A DNA stretch of 64,000 nucleotides from Holophagae bacterium. Its GTDB lineage: Bacteria > Acidobacteriota > Holophagae > Acanthopleuribacterales > Acanthopleuribacteraceae. The stretch is from positions 1 to 64,000 of the forward strand of contig JAJCXM010000005.1 of NCBI GenBank assembly GCA_029263455.1, read 5' to 3'. Below the pieces are notes generated by a model, which was not told the DNA's origin, did not search any database, and saw only the letters and a program-made list of their open reading frames with translations. The translations under genes and the position numbers were made by a program. The stretch's first letter is position 1. Every line of letters begins with the position of its first letter. Below, one piece after another: positions 26,679-36,088 of the stretch.

Positions 26679-27308
26679 ATGATGTTTACTTACAGCAAAC
26701 AAACGGGCCCTGCCCATCGCGAGGGATTCACCCTCGTCGAAATGATGGTGGTTGTGGTCATTATTTTGGTGCTTACTGGCGCAACCGCACTCATGTTTGC
26801 CAACAGTAGTGACTCGGTCCGTTTACGTCGCGACAGCACCTCATGTGTCGCCTTCTTACGAAATATGTGGGATAGCTCAAAGGCCAGTGGTGAGCCCATT
26901 GTTTTGATTCCCGATTTTGAAAGCGGCCAGCTGTCTTACCTCGAGCCACGTTCAGGTATCACCGAAAAAGCGAACTTCGTTTCTAAAGCGCGTGTTCTAG
27001 CCATTGTCGTTAACGACCGCCTCATCCACGCCAACAGTGAGCAACCTGATATTCCCGCTGACCAAGATGACATTGAAGATCCCATCCTCAGCGGTGTCTA
27101 CCTGTCCGAAGGACGCGGTCTTTCGCGTGTGGGCGTTGTGTTGGGAATCCCAGTCAGTAAGGAGTTAGAGGACGGCTATAAGTGGATCACCTTAGCGCGC
27201 ATTAACTTGATCACCGGGCGAAGCGAGTTGCTCGACCTTGAACCCGAAGAGTTTGACGACATGATGAACGCTGCGGATGAATTAGCCGAAGAGAGACTCT
27301 TACCGTGA
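26679..27308 (+). CDS. gspH: Minor pseudopilin GspH-like
   Basis: 209 residues with a 16-residue leader (ending HREG) and mature FTLVEMMVVVVIILVLTGATALMF; cleavage after Gly as usual. The globular part is beta-rich with DSVRLRRDSTSCVAFLRNM, then LIPDFESGQLSYLEP. Position between the GspG genes and GspI, and length, fit GspH. Last codons overlap the GTG start of gspI. A minor pseudopilin would sit in the tip complex with GspI, J, K. Confidence 0.8.
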   Translation: MMFTYSKQTGPAHREGFTLVEMMVVVVIILVLTGATALMFANSSDSVRLRRDSTSCVAFLRNMWDSSKASGEPIVLIPDFESGQLSYLEPRSGITEKANFVSKARVLAIVVNDRLIHANSEQPDIPADQDDIEDPILSGVYLSEGRGLSRVGVVLGIPVSKELEDGYKWITLARINLITGRSELLDLEPEEFDDMMNAADELAEERLLP

Positions 27309-27697
27309 GGGCCAAGGCATTCACCCTATTGGAAGTGATGGCGGCCGTCATGATCTTAGGGATCGCCATGGTTGTACTCATTCGTGCCCAAACAGATTCC
27401 CTCAACGCCGTTATCCGCGTGCAGAACTATGAACGCGCCGTTTTCATCACTGAAAACCAACTTCACTGGACATACGTCGATCTAAATGAAGCTGAGGACT
27501 GGACAGAATACTCTGAAATATCTGGCGAAGATGGCGACTACCTTTGGTCCGTCTTTATCGAACCGGAAGAGATGGAGATATCCGCGGACACCAAGACTGT
27601 CATGTTACGAATCTCGGCGGTCACGCAGTGGCCCGAAGGCCGAGGCCAGGGCCTAGTGGAAATGCAGACCCATTATTTGTGGGGAGAGGAGAATTGA
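27305..27697 (+). CDS. gspI: Minor pseudopilin GspI
   Basis: 130 residues; GTG start overlapping the gspH stop. Leader MRAKA then FTLLEVMAAVMILGIAMVVLIRAQTDSLNAV, Ala at -1. A middle segment AVFITENQLHWTYVDLNEAEDW and the later RISAVTQW match GspI. Stop overlaps the TTG start of gspJ. It nucleates the pseudopilus tip together with GspJ and GspK. Confidence 0.87.
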   Translation: MRAKAFTLLEVMAAVMILGIAMVVLIRAQTDSLNAVIRVQNYERAVFITENQLHWTYVDLNEAEDWTEYSEISGEDGDYLWSVFIEPEEMEISADTKTVMLRISAVTQWPEGRGQGLVEMQTHYLWGEEN

Positions 27698-28770
27698 AAA
27701 GAGCTTTCACCCTACTAGAACTCATGGTCGCCGTCCTGTTAGGCGCGCTAGTCGTGCTTATGATTGCAGGATCAATGCAAAATAGTATCCGCGCTTGGGA
27801 GGCCGCCCAAACTCGGATTGCAGAGAATTACGAACATCGAACAGTTCTCGACCTCATCAAACGCCAATCTTCAAGTATTTTTTATCGACGCGATGCGGAC
27901 TCCATCATTCGACAAGATACGGACAATGCCATTCCAAATCGTCAACAGCCCAATCGCCAGCAGCCCGGTCAAGCAAATCAACCGACGCCCCGTAGAAACG
28001 ACATGAGTACAGGGCGAGTCGCCCGCGGTGACCCCAACGAAGCAATCAACAAACCCAACAACCGCAGTAACGTCAAACCTAACAATACAAGCCAGCAATT
28101 CGAATTGCCCGGTGGCGCCCATTTCTTCAAGGGTTCTATCCAGGCTTTGAGTTTTATGTCGACGGTTTCATTTTTGTCCGACTTTCCGGGCCAATGCGCC
28201 GTCAAATATTATGTGTTCCAGACGGAAGAAGATTCGGAGAACGACGGTGCAACACCTGGTGTTTCTACACCGCCGGAAGGTTACTTAGATGAAGAGTATG
28301 AAGCCCTGGAGAGTGGACTTTGGCTAGTCTTGGAAGAACGCAACTTGTTTGTCAGCGAAACACAGCAAGATGAGGCAAATGACCCTTTGTTGAACGACGA
28401 CCCCGAAGATCCCAACCAGATCAAAGAAGAACAAGAAGAAACAATAGAAGATGAATCATTTGAAGACCTGGGCGACATCGAATCAACGCAGAGCATGGTG
28501 TTATTGGGACCCTTACGCAAGTTCTCTATCCGCTATAGGACACCCAAAAAGCCGGACAACGAAGACGATGAAGAAGACGACAAATGGGCAGAGTATTGGG
28601 ATTACAATGCAAACAACGGGTATCCAAGCGCCATTGAATTCATACTCGTCTACGAAAAGCCCGGCATAGACGATGAAACCGAAACAGACGACTTGCCCGG
28701 TGTGCGTATGGTGATTCCTGTTTATGATTTGCAGAATCTTAGAAGGGATCGCTCCAATGTACCCTTCTAA
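27694..28770 (+). CDS. gspJ: Minor pseudopilin GspJ
   Basis: TTG start at 27694 sharing bases with the gspI stop and preceded by GGGGAGAGGA; the frame opens earlier at 27544, inside gspI. About 358 residues: leader LKRA, mature FTLLELMVAVLLGALVVLMIAGSM, Ala at -1. Longer than typical GspJ (~200) because of low-complexity N/P/Q-rich residues (~75-125) and an acidic E/D-rich stretch (~215-265). The GLWLVLEERNLF and LLGPLRKFSIRYR segments are the usual GspJ strands. Confidence 0.85.
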   Translation: MKRAFTLLELMVAVLLGALVVLMIAGSMQNSIRAWEAAQTRIAENYEHRTVLDLIKRQSSSIFYRRDADSIIRQDTDNAIPNRQQPNRQQPGQANQPTPRRNDMSTGRVARGDPNEAINKPNNRSNVKPNNTSQQFELPGGAHFFKGSIQALSFMSTVSFLSDFPGQCAVKYYVFQTEEDSENDGATPGVSTPPEGYLDEEYEALESGLWLVLEERNLFVSETQQDEANDPLLNDDPEDPNQIKEEQEETIEDESFEDLGDIESTQSMVLLGPLRKFSIRYRTPKKPDNEDDEEDDKWAEYWDYNANNGYPSAIEFILVYEKPGIDDETETDDLPGVRMVIPVYDLQNLRRDRSNVPF

Positions 28771-29743
28771 ACATAGAGCCAGTATTCTGGTAACCGTTCT
28801 CTGGACCATCATTGTCATGTCAATCATTGCCCTGGGGATGGCTTATGAATCTCGCAGCGACGTGGATCGCACGATTCTTATGCGTGACCGCGCAGATGCC
28901 TACTGGATCGCTCGATCAGGCGTTGAATACAGCAAACACGCTTACGCCATATCTCGCCAACGTTTAGACGAGGAATACGAGCAGAAAGGTAAGATGACCT
29001 TTGAATTCGAGCGAGGCTATGCCGTTTGTGTCATGGAGAGTGAGACATCTAGGATGCCCATCAACTCTCAAAACGTCGACCTTTGGAGGCAAGCCTTTAA
29101 GATATTCGCGCAAGACGATCAGAAGATTGACGAGTTAGTGGACGCCGTTTTTGATTGGCGTGACAAGGACGAAGAAACACGCACCAACGGTGCAGAGGCA
29201 GAATATTACCAAAGTCTCACACCTCCATACCAACCGCGCAATGGCACCTTTATGAGTGTGGAGGAGATTTTGTTGGTTAAAGGAATAACGGAAGACATGT
29301 ATTATGGAGGCTTCCGCGACGGCCAGAAAAGGCCCGGCCTCAAAGAATTACTGTCAATCGACAATCCTAATATGGGTAGATTTGATATCAACACATGCCC
29401 AAAAGAGATACTGATAGCTTTCTTAGAGATCACGCCGGAAGATGCCGAATCACTGATAGCGGCGCGGGAAGAGAAGGTATTCGAGAATGTTAACGAAGCT
29501 GGTGAACACATATCGATTGAGGCTGCGGAAAACTTAAACAAGTTTTTCATCGCATATCGAGGCAACCAGTTTCGGGTCCGATCAACCGGCCATCTGTACA
29601 ATTCGCCAATCAAGTACACCGTTGAGGACGACGTTCGATATGTTGGCGGTAGCCAGCTATTTATGACCATTGCCCACAAAGATTTCACCTTGGAACACGT
29701 CGATGGAACGTTTTCCGCAGATGACGAAAACGAAGAGGAATGA
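28757..29743 (+). CDS. gspK: Minor pseudopilin GspK
   Basis: ATG at 28757 after AAGGGATC; an in-frame start at 28724 lies deeper inside gspJ. ~328 residues: N-terminal hydrophobic segment HRASILVTVLWTIIVMSIIALGMAYESRSDV, which carries no charged Glu-5, as expected for GspK. The GspK fold follows: YWIARSGVEYSKHAY, VDAVFDWRDKDEETRTNGAEAEYY, SVEEILLVKGITEDMYYGG, and FDINTCPKEIL. It caps the pseudopilus and is essential for assembly in model systems. Overlaps gspJ by 14 bases and gspL by 4. Confidence 0.9.
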   Translation: MYPSKHRASILVTVLWTIIVMSIIALGMAYESRSDVDRTILMRDRADAYWIARSGVEYSKHAYAISRQRLDEEYEQKGKMTFEFERGYAVCVMESETSRMPINSQNVDLWRQAFKIFAQDDQKIDELVDAVFDWRDKDEETRTNGAEAEYYQSLTPPYQPRNGTFMSVEEILLVKGITEDMYYGGFRDGQKRPGLKELLSIDNPNMGRFDINTCPKEILIAFLEITPEDAESLIAAREEKVFENVNEAGEHISIEAAENLNKFFIAYRGNQFRVRSTGHLYNSPIKYTVEDDVRYVGGSQLFMTIAHKDFTLEHVDGTFSADDENEEE

Positions 29744-31152
29744 TGCAGAAGCCAGATCTACAAATGGAAATCAACTTGCGCACCAAGGGCTGGGGTATCT
29801 CCGTTCACAGTGACCGCTTGGTGTTAACTGCCATTCGCAACCGCTTTAAGCAAATTCGTTTGGCGGCAACCGCAGAACTTGAAAATCTATCTCAAAAAAG
29901 CGATGACGAAGTGCGCGAATTCATCGATGACTTCATTGATGAACATCGACTCAAACGTGGCGAAGCATTCTTAGGCTTGCCGCGACGCCAGGTACAATTA
30001 CAGCTAGTCGAATTCCCGCTTGAAGCCGCCGAATCATTAGACGAAGTGCTCAGTTACCAAATCGAGAATCTGTTCCCGGGAAACTACGATCAATTCGACT
30101 TTTTTCATCAAATATTAGGGCGCTACGATCAATTGATTGTCTTAGTCATTGCCATTCGCAAAGAGGATATGGGCCGTATATTCGCCGAAATCCGCCGTTG
30201 GAATTTAGGTCTAGCTGGCGTCGCATTAGAGGCGTGTGCATGGTTGAACGCCATGGCGCGACTCAAAGGCGATCAATTCCTCAATCAGAAATACGCTCTC
30301 TTTCACTTTGATCAGGATTCGCTTGAATTGGTCATCATTCGCGATGGACGCCTCGTATTGGACGAATGGATAGAATACCGTGATGATCACTTGGAAGATG
30401 ACATAACCGCTGGACTCGAACGGGCATTTAGCTCGGGGCGCGTGGATCCCAATGAATTGGACCTATTCCTGCTAAGTGGCGCTGCGCCAGATCGCGCGCT
30501 TGATTTCTTACGTGATCAGGTGGGTATACAGTTCAATACACTTGAAGACTCGATGGGAAAATCAATCCCACCTTCATCCATCTATGGGACAGGTCTAGCC
30601 ATTACGGCTGTGTATGACAAAGTGCCGCTACAACTCAATCTGTTACCCCAGAACCTGCGTAAGCGACACCGGCACTTACCACTGTTGATTGCTTCGTTTG
30701 TGGTCTTTGTATTTATGGCTTACTTTTTTTACGGCGAGTTTCGCGACTTCAAAAAGATCAAGCGTGAATTGGCTTTTGCCAAGACACAAAGTCAAAGGCT
30801 GCAAGAACGCGTCGAAGAATTGAGCGCTGTGCAACTGGACTTCTTCACCAAGGAAGAGCAAGTCAAGACGTTCTACAAGTTCAGGCATTCCGACGGCGTC
30901 GCCTTGAAATTACTTTATGAAATAACCCAAGCGCTTCCTGACCACACCTACCTAACTAGTTTCTCCGTTCGCAGCGGTGATCAATTAACCATTCAGGGCG
31001 AATCCGAAGAGCCTTTCGCCGTACGTTCGAAACTGCAGTCACTGCCCTTCCTCAGCGATGTCGACACCAAGAACGCCATTACGCCAGGACGAGATCCGAG
31101 TAAAAAGAAGTTCACCTTTGGCGCGCGTATTGTCTTGGAGGCCCTGAAATGA
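29740..31152 (+). CDS. gspL: GspL: fused PilM-like actin fold and PilN-like periplasmic domain
   Basis: 470 residues; ATG overlaps the gspK stop (ATGA). Residues ~5-300 resemble the cytoplasmic actin-like domain (WGISVHSDRLVLTAI... LDEVLSYQIENLFPG, then GAAPDRALDFL). One span at ~311-330 (LPLLIASFVVFVFMAYFF) is followed by a coiled coil (~335-375) and a PilN/GspL ferredoxin-like domain (VALKLLYEITQALPDHTYLTSFSV... GESEEPFAVRSKLQSL). It recruits GspE to the membrane and contacts GspM. Length and layout suit GspL, not a split PilM/PilN. Confidence 0.85.
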   Translation: MMQKPDLQMEINLRTKGWGISVHSDRLVLTAIRNRFKQIRLAATAELENLSQKSDDEVREFIDDFIDEHRLKRGEAFLGLPRRQVQLQLVEFPLEAAESLDEVLSYQIENLFPGNYDQFDFFHQILGRYDQLIVLVIAIRKEDMGRIFAEIRRWNLGLAGVALEACAWLNAMARLKGDQFLNQKYALFHFDQDSLELVIIRDGRLVLDEWIEYRDDHLEDDITAGLERAFSSGRVDPNELDLFLLSGAAPDRALDFLRDQVGIQFNTLEDSMGKSIPPSSIYGTGLAITAVYDKVPLQLNLLPQNLRKRHRHLPLLIASFVVFVFMAYFFYGEFRDFKKIKRELAFAKTQSQRLQERVEELSAVQLDFFTKEEQVKTFYKFRHSDGVALKLLYEITQALPDHTYLTSFSVRSGDQLTIQGESEEPFAVRSKLQSLPFLSDVDTKNAITPGRDPSKKKFTFGARIVLEALK

Positions 31153-32093
31153 AGAAATACAGTTCGCGCGAAAAGAGATTGTTAAACATGATGATCTTCG
31201 TGGTCGTCGTGGGCGTCATAGCCGAAGTCTATGACCGTTTCTCGGTTCGAAAGCAAGAAATGCTGGTTCTGATTGACACCGAGAAATCAGCTCAAGATGT
31301 CTATTGGCAAAAGCTCGACGTCGATGAAGATAAGATGCATAGCCAAATCGAGCAGTTTGATAAGGTGTTAAATGAAGCCGAAGAACGCTTATTACAGATT
31401 CCGGTTGAGTCCGACGCCATATTTAAAGTTCAGGAACTCTTATCCGATCTAGGCGAAAAGGCGAAGATCGGCATGAACAGCCAAAACAAACGCAAATCCA
31501 ATGTGCTTTCAGAAGAAAAGAATATTTTGGAGTTACGAACCTATTTTGGATACGACTGTTCCCTAGAGGATATGCTGGTGTTCTTTGACATGTTAAAAGA
31601 ACAACCCTACTATTTTGCAGTCGACACGTTAAATATCAACTCATATAGTCGTCGTCGCAGTCGACGTCCGAGTAAAAAAGAAGATCCAAATATCGACCGC
31701 ATCCGAGGCTCGATGGTCATCTCAACATTATTTACGCCGGGTGAAGGTGAGTTTATTGCAAACGTGGTTGAGCCGAGACCAAGGATATCCGATGAGGAAC
31801 CGCTGGATTCTGAAGATACAATAGATGAACCCGATTCAGATAAATCGATCGCTAAGGTTGAAGACGATTTGGAAGATGAAGAAACCCATGAAGACAACAC
31901 AAGCTCGAACCAAGATTCGGAAACCAACGTCGAGCCCGAGCAACTCGCTAACGAAGGTCCACCGCCAATCTCCGACGTTGGCAAATTACCGCCCCCCAAA
32001 ACCCGACCACTCACATCACACGCGCAAAGGCTAAACAAAATTAAGGCTTTGGACCAGCCCTCGCCGTCCAAATCAGAGCAAAAGGAGGATTGA
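31149..32093 (+). CDS. gspM: GspM/PilO-like protein with long acidic tail
   Basis: 314 residues; start overlaps gspL. Short cytoplasmic part, one span (MMIFVVVVGVIAEVY, residues ~14-28), a coiled coil (~35-85), then a PilO/GspM-like domain (LELRTYFGYDCSLEDMLVFFDML... YYFAVDTLNINSY). Residues ~205-314 are low-complexity, rich in Glu, Asp, Ser and Pro, unlike ordinary GspM, which ends after ~170 residues. It should stabilise GspL in the alignment complex. Assignment rests mainly on position and fold pattern. Confidence 0.75.
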   Translation: MKKYSSREKRLLNMMIFVVVVGVIAEVYDRFSVRKQEMLVLIDTEKSAQDVYWQKLDVDEDKMHSQIEQFDKVLNEAEERLLQIPVESDAIFKVQELLSDLGEKAKIGMNSQNKRKSNVLSEEKNILELRTYFGYDCSLEDMLVFFDMLKEQPYYFAVDTLNINSYSRRRSRRPSKKEDPNIDRIRGSMVISTLFTPGEGEFIANVVEPRPRISDEEPLDSEDTIDEPDSDKSIAKVEDDLEDEETHEDNTSSNQDSETNVEPEQLANEGPPPISDVGKLPPPKTRPLTSHAQRLNKIKALDQPSPSKSEQKED

Positions 32094-32094
32094 C

Positions 32095-32676
32095 GTGCGC
32101 TTTATACTTATTCTATTAGGCATGACGAGCATACTGTCTGCCCAAGACTATGTGGATACGATCGTCAAGCGGAACCCTTTTGATCCTGCCCGAGGACAAA
32201 TGGAATTGGTCGAAGAAGTTGTCGAACCCATTGTGCAGAACATTGGAATGCCGGTTTTAGACGGCACCATAATCATTGGGGAAATGAAAGTGGCTCTGTT
32301 CACGTACACTGCAGAAGGCAGACCTAAATCAACGCGCGTAAAAGTGAATGAATCCGTTCAAGGCTATGTGGTAACGGAAGTCACCCGTAATGCGGTTCAA
32401 TTAAGTGGCGGCGGTGACCGTCCCATTCTTGTCACCATGTACGCCGATAAGAATAAGAGTAGAGGTGGTACAAAAGCACCTGCTGGCGGTAATGCAACTG
32501 CGCGCGAACGCAGCGCCAAGATGAACACCGAACCGGAAATCATTACGACTCGCGATACAAACGAAAAGAATGCCGAAGAGAGCAAAAAGCAGCGATTCAA
32601 ACGACGCGACCCTCCTCCGACTCGCAAAACAGATCCAGAAACCGCCAAAAAGTCGTCAATGGACAACAAAATCTAG
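32095..32676 (+). CDS. gspC: GspC/PilP-like protein, signal-peptide form
   Basis: 193 residues, GTG after an excellent AAAGGAGG. It begins with a cleavable-looking signal (residues 1-16, LSAQD) rather than the membrane anchor of classical GspC. It then carries a homology-region-like core: RNPFDPARG, VLDGTIIIGEMKVALFTY, and RVKVNESVQGYVVTEVTRNAVQLS (residues ~25-120). The rest is a Lys/Arg-rich disordered tail with no PDZ domain. This core binds the secretin N0 domain in PilP and GspC. Assignment as GspC is from position, just before gspD. Confidence 0.72.
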   Translation: MRFILILLGMTSILSAQDYVDTIVKRNPFDPARGQMELVEEVVEPIVQNIGMPVLDGTIIIGEMKVALFTYTAEGRPKSTRVKVNESVQGYVVTEVTRNAVQLSGGGDRPILVTMYADKNKSRGGTKAPAGGNATARERSAKMNTEPEIITTRDTNEKNAEESKKQRFKRRDPPPTRKTDPETAKKSSMDNKI

Positions 32677-32698
32677 TTCAATTTAAAGGTCAAGATAC

Positions 32699-34873
32699 AT
32701 GATGAACAAGCGTATATGGATGTGTGCCGCATTGCTTTATGTGCTCGGCATTTCAGCCTGCCAAAAAAAAACCAACCTGGTGGACAAAGCGTTCGAGGGT
32801 AAGAAATTCGATCACCGCATCGGCGACCAAGACCAAGCGCCCGATTTACCCGACGAAGTCAAAGAGCCTGAAGGCGAAAAGTCAGAAGTATTGGTCGATA
32901 ATCTGCCCGAACCTAGTGGCAAATCCGAGTTCTTAACTACCGACAAGGAAGACCGAACTGCATTTCCTGGTGAGCGACCGGTAACTGTCAACCCGCCATC
33001 GCCTATCCTAAATTTTGAAGATGCAAAACTCTACGACATCATTCACACCCTTTGCGAAGTAATGGAAGTCAATTTCATCATTGATCCTAGTGTAAAGGAC
33101 CAAACGATCACGATCGGCATGATCGAGGGCGATCACAAAATGACGACCCTTGAGTTGTTTGATCTCATCCTTAAACTTCACAACCTCACCTATGTCGCGA
33201 ATCAGAGTTTCTTGCGTATCGTCCCCATCGAATCTCCCGATGTCATGCCTGGCATTCGTCTACTTCACGGAGCGATTCCGAACCCGAATTTGATGATTGA
33301 AGAGTTGGCCATCCAGATCGTGCCACTGAGGTACACCACGCCTTCCGATATTAGTGCCGTCGTCAAAGAGTTCCTGAGTCCGACGGCTCGCATCATGGAA
33401 GAACCCATCAACAATCTCTTGATTATCATGGACAAATACAATTTCATTGCCAAAGCGATGGAAGTAATCCCCATATTTGATATCAACGTACTGCAAAACA
33501 AAAAGATGGTCCTATACAACTTAAGCCATGTGGACGCAGTAGATACGGCAACGGAACTTCAGGAAATTTTGGCCGCCTATGGGCTGGAAGGCGATGAACG
33601 CGTCAAGTTTTTTCCCATCCTGTCGCTCAACGCGGTAATGGTAGTATCCAGCGTCGCTGAAGTCTTTGACGAAATTAAGTTTTGGATCGAGAAGTTGGAC
33701 AAAGAGGCCCAATTTGAAGAGCCTCAAGTCTTCGTTTATCAAATACAAAATACAACCGCCGATGTACTTTCCAGCATGTTAAGTCAAATCTACGGATTCG
33801 CAGCAGGCGGAGCCGGTCAGGGTCGCACAAATACTGCCGCATCGCAACGACGAACAACAAGCCCAACCGGCAACCCCAACGATCAGAATAATCGCACCCA
33901 AGATCAGCGCCAAACCGCTGCAGGAGCTGAGAATCCAGAGTTACAGTCGCTACCCGGAGCTGACGCCGCACGGAACATGATCATCGATACCGACAACAAC
34001 GCGTTGCTCTTCAATACCACACCCAGGGAGTACTACAAAATCCTGAAGACACTGGTCAAGTTGGATATCCTACCGCGCCAAGTTTTTATGGAAGTAACGG
34101 TGCTCAACGTGTCGCTGAAGGATGGCTATAACCTAGGCGTCAACTGGAACGCGAGCAGCGGCAACCAAGATACAGATCCATCCAGATCACGATCATTTTC
34201 TTTTACACCTGATGGAACTGCCTTCTCGTATAGCTACACTGCTCTAACCAAGAGTATCGTCGCTGCCGTAAGCGCCGCGAAGAACAAAGGCTACGCAAAC
34301 GTGTTACAACAGCCTCATATCATGGCGTTAGATAACAAACAGGCTTCCATTTCGATCGGCGACGATATCCCCATTGTCACCTCCAACATCAATATACCTG
34401 GTGTCGGAAGCGGTACGGATCAGGTAGTGACCTCCAACAATGTCCAGTATCGTAAGACCGGTGTTGACCTCCAGTTCACACCTCATATCAACGCCAACGG
34501 CGTGATTCGCCTTGAAATTAACCTTTCGATTTCTTCGGTAGGTGCTGAAGTCTCCAGCGGAAATGGTCAACCCTCAATTAGCAATAACGAACTATCTACG
34601 GAGATCATCGTACGCGACAATCAAACCATCGTTATGGGCGGCATGATTTCAGACAGTGAGCAATGGGGTAAGGACACCATTCCTTTCCTAGGCAGAATCC
34701 CCCTGATCAAACATTTATTTACACGCCGGGACTCGTCGTCTAGTAAAGCGGAGCTCATTGTTCTAATCACGCCTCGTCTAATCGACAACGAAGAAAAGTC
34801 TATTGAGATCTCAACCGAATTTAAAGAGAAGATTCTAAAAGAATTTGAGAACTTTAAGGAAGAGCGCGAGTAA
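32699..34873 (+). CDS. gspD: Type II secretion secretin GspD (lipoprotein)
   Basis: 724 residues. The signal ends GISAC, so the N-terminus is probably lipidated, which can replace a pilotin. Domains: disordered acidic linker (~25-100), N0 (ILNFEDAKLYDIIHTLCEV, ~100-185), N1 (IQIVPLRYTTPSDISAVVKEFL), N2 (MVLYNLSHVDAVDTATELQEIL), and N3 with a ~65-residue N/Q/T-rich insert (VFVYQIQNTTADVLSSMLSQI). The secretin domain (~455-710) has PRQVFMEVTVLNVSL, NVLQQPHIMALDNKQASISIGDDIP, YRKTGVDLQFTPHI and TIVMGGMISD. It forms the outer-membrane channel. Stop overlaps the next gene. Confidence 0.95.
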   Translation: MMNKRIWMCAALLYVLGISACQKKTNLVDKAFEGKKFDHRIGDQDQAPDLPDEVKEPEGEKSEVLVDNLPEPSGKSEFLTTDKEDRTAFPGERPVTVNPPSPILNFEDAKLYDIIHTLCEVMEVNFIIDPSVKDQTITIGMIEGDHKMTTLELFDLILKLHNLTYVANQSFLRIVPIESPDVMPGIRLLHGAIPNPNLMIEELAIQIVPLRYTTPSDISAVVKEFLSPTARIMEEPINNLLIIMDKYNFIAKAMEVIPIFDINVLQNKKMVLYNLSHVDAVDTATELQEILAAYGLEGDERVKFFPILSLNAVMVVSSVAEVFDEIKFWIEKLDKEAQFEEPQVFVYQIQNTTADVLSSMLSQIYGFAAGGAGQGRTNTAASQRRTTSPTGNPNDQNNRTQDQRQTAAGAENPELQSLPGADAARNMIIDTDNNALLFNTTPREYYKILKTLVKLDILPRQVFMEVTVLNVSLKDGYNLGVNWNASSGNQDTDPSRSRSFSFTPDGTAFSYSYTALTKSIVAAVSAAKNKGYANVLQQPHIMALDNKQASISIGDDIPIVTSNINIPGVGSGTDQVVTSNNVQYRKTGVDLQFTPHINANGVIRLEINLSISSVGAEVSSGNGQPSISNNELSTEIIVRDNQTIVMGGMISDSEQWGKDTIPFLGRIPLIKHLFTRRDSSSSKAELIVLITPRLIDNEEKSIEISTEFKEKILKEFENFKEERE

Positions 34874-35373
34874 TGTATTTGCTCAACCAACAGCGTTATG
34901 GCAAGCCCGTCATTGCACGGGCTGTCAACGCTTGGATCGACATTGAAGCACCTGCCCCATTGATTTTCAGGTACCTCACAGAAGACGAGTTCTTAATCAC
35001 ATGGTGGTCCAAGAAATGTCAATCTGAGCCGCGAGTTGGCGGCAAAGTCGTATTTGAATGGGATGGCGAGCAGGCCGTGACGGGTGAAGCCATCTTCCGT
35101 GAAATGCTACACCCACAACGGTTGGTTCTGCAGTGGACCCAGGCTAACGGCGAAGAAATAGCCAGTGACGGCAGCGACCAGCGAGGCATGCGTTGGCTTC
35201 CCTTGAATATTTATGAGCTTTGGCAGATGGATAACTCGTTTACCCGCATCCACTTACACGACTACGGTGTAGGTCTGCAGGATAAGTACACGCCCATGTT
35301 CGATGCGACTTGTGAAGGATGGGCGCAGGCGCTCACGCGTTTGAAGAAGTCGATTGAACGAGGGCGAAAATAG
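34873..35373 (+). CDS. SRPBCC/AHSA1-type START-like protein
   Basis: 166 residues; ATG overlaps the gspD stop (TAATG). The pattern IEAPAPLIFRYLTEDEFLITWWSKKCQSEPRVGGKVVFEWDG ... GEAIFREMLHPQRLVLQW ... FTRIHLHDYG ... EGWAQALTRLK is typical of the AHSA1 (activator of Hsp90 ATPase homology) group of SRPBCC proteins. This is a hydrophobic-ligand-binding helix-grip fold. The ligand is unknown. Placement after gspD suggests co-transcription, but no functional link to secretion is evident. Confidence 0.85.
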   Translation: MYLLNQQRYGKPVIARAVNAWIDIEAPAPLIFRYLTEDEFLITWWSKKCQSEPRVGGKVVFEWDGEQAVTGEAIFREMLHPQRLVLQWTQANGEEIASDGSDQRGMRWLPLNIYELWQMDNSFTRIHLHDYGVGLQDKYTPMFDATCEGWAQALTRLKKSIERGRK

Positions 35374-35387
35374 CGTAAAGGCTATCA

Positions 35388-36077
35388 TTGGGATCCCGAA
35401 TTCTAAAGTTGATCAAACGTTCGCGAATCCACCTCGTCGGCTGGGACGGTTGGTTTACGCTGATCCTATCGATCCTATTGTTAACCCTAACCGCGGGACT
35501 AAGCTTGGCCTGGGCATTTCGTTATGTTTGGCGAGTGGCACGACAAACCGGTTATCAGCCGGGTCCCGCAGATTTTATTTGGGTCTTGGGCCGCCAGCTA
35601 AAAGACAACCACATTTCATCGCGTTTTCAACAACGCCTAGACCGGGCAGCAACGCTAAAACGCCCGGGCCAAGTCATCATGATCCTTGGGGGTCGCACGG
35701 GGACAAACACGCTTTCGGAAGCGGCCGCCGGCAAAGCCTATTTGGTGGCACAAGGTATTCCCGAAAATGAAATCGGGGTAGAGGACAAGTCGCGCCACAC
35801 GCTAGAGAACCTTAGAAATGCGCGTTCAAGGATGGCGGAAACAGACACCGGTCGTATCTTGGTCATCACGAACCGTTACCACCTTGCCCGTAGCTACATT
35901 ATGGGTAGGGGTTTAGGGCTGAACTTGGATACATGTGCCGCCGAATCCATGTTTAAACCCTCCCGCAGCGACCGCCTATTAATTCTTCGCGAAGCTTTTT
36001 TCTTGCATTGGTACCATGTCGGTCGAATTTGGTCAGAATGGACTGGTAACCAAAAGAGTCTTGCCCATATACGTTAA
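35388..36077 (+). CDS. YdcF-like DUF218 membrane protein
   Basis: TTG start at 35388 after AAAGG, or a TTG slightly downstream. ~229 residues: one membrane span (residues ~21-45, LILSILLLTLTAGLSLAWAF), then the DUF218 core with DFIWVLGRQLKDN... FQQRLDRAATL, MILGGRT...LSEAAAGKAYLV, GIPENEIGVEDKSRHTLENLRNAR, and ITNRYHLARS. These are the family's acidic and His-containing signature positions. DUF218 proteins (YdcF, SanA, ElyC) bind a nucleotide-like ligand and affect the envelope. Exact reaction unknown. Confidence 0.87.
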   Translation: MGSRILKLIKRSRIHLVGWDGWFTLILSILLLTLTAGLSLAWAFRYVWRVARQTGYQPGPADFIWVLGRQLKDNHISSRFQQRLDRAATLKRPGQVIMILGGRTGTNTLSEAAAGKAYLVAQGIPENEIGVEDKSRHTLENLRNARSRMAETDTGRILVITNRYHLARSYIMGRGLGLNLDTCAAESMFKPSRSDRLLILREAFFLHWYHVGRIWSEWTGNQKSLAHIR

Positions 36078-36088
36078 AAGGATGGTTT

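Noticed and set aside
31610-32071. 153-codon Ser-rich open frame antisense to gspM
   Set aside because: It mirrors the acidic low-complexity tail of gspM; serine runs on the opposite strand of GAA/GAC-rich codons are a common artefact.
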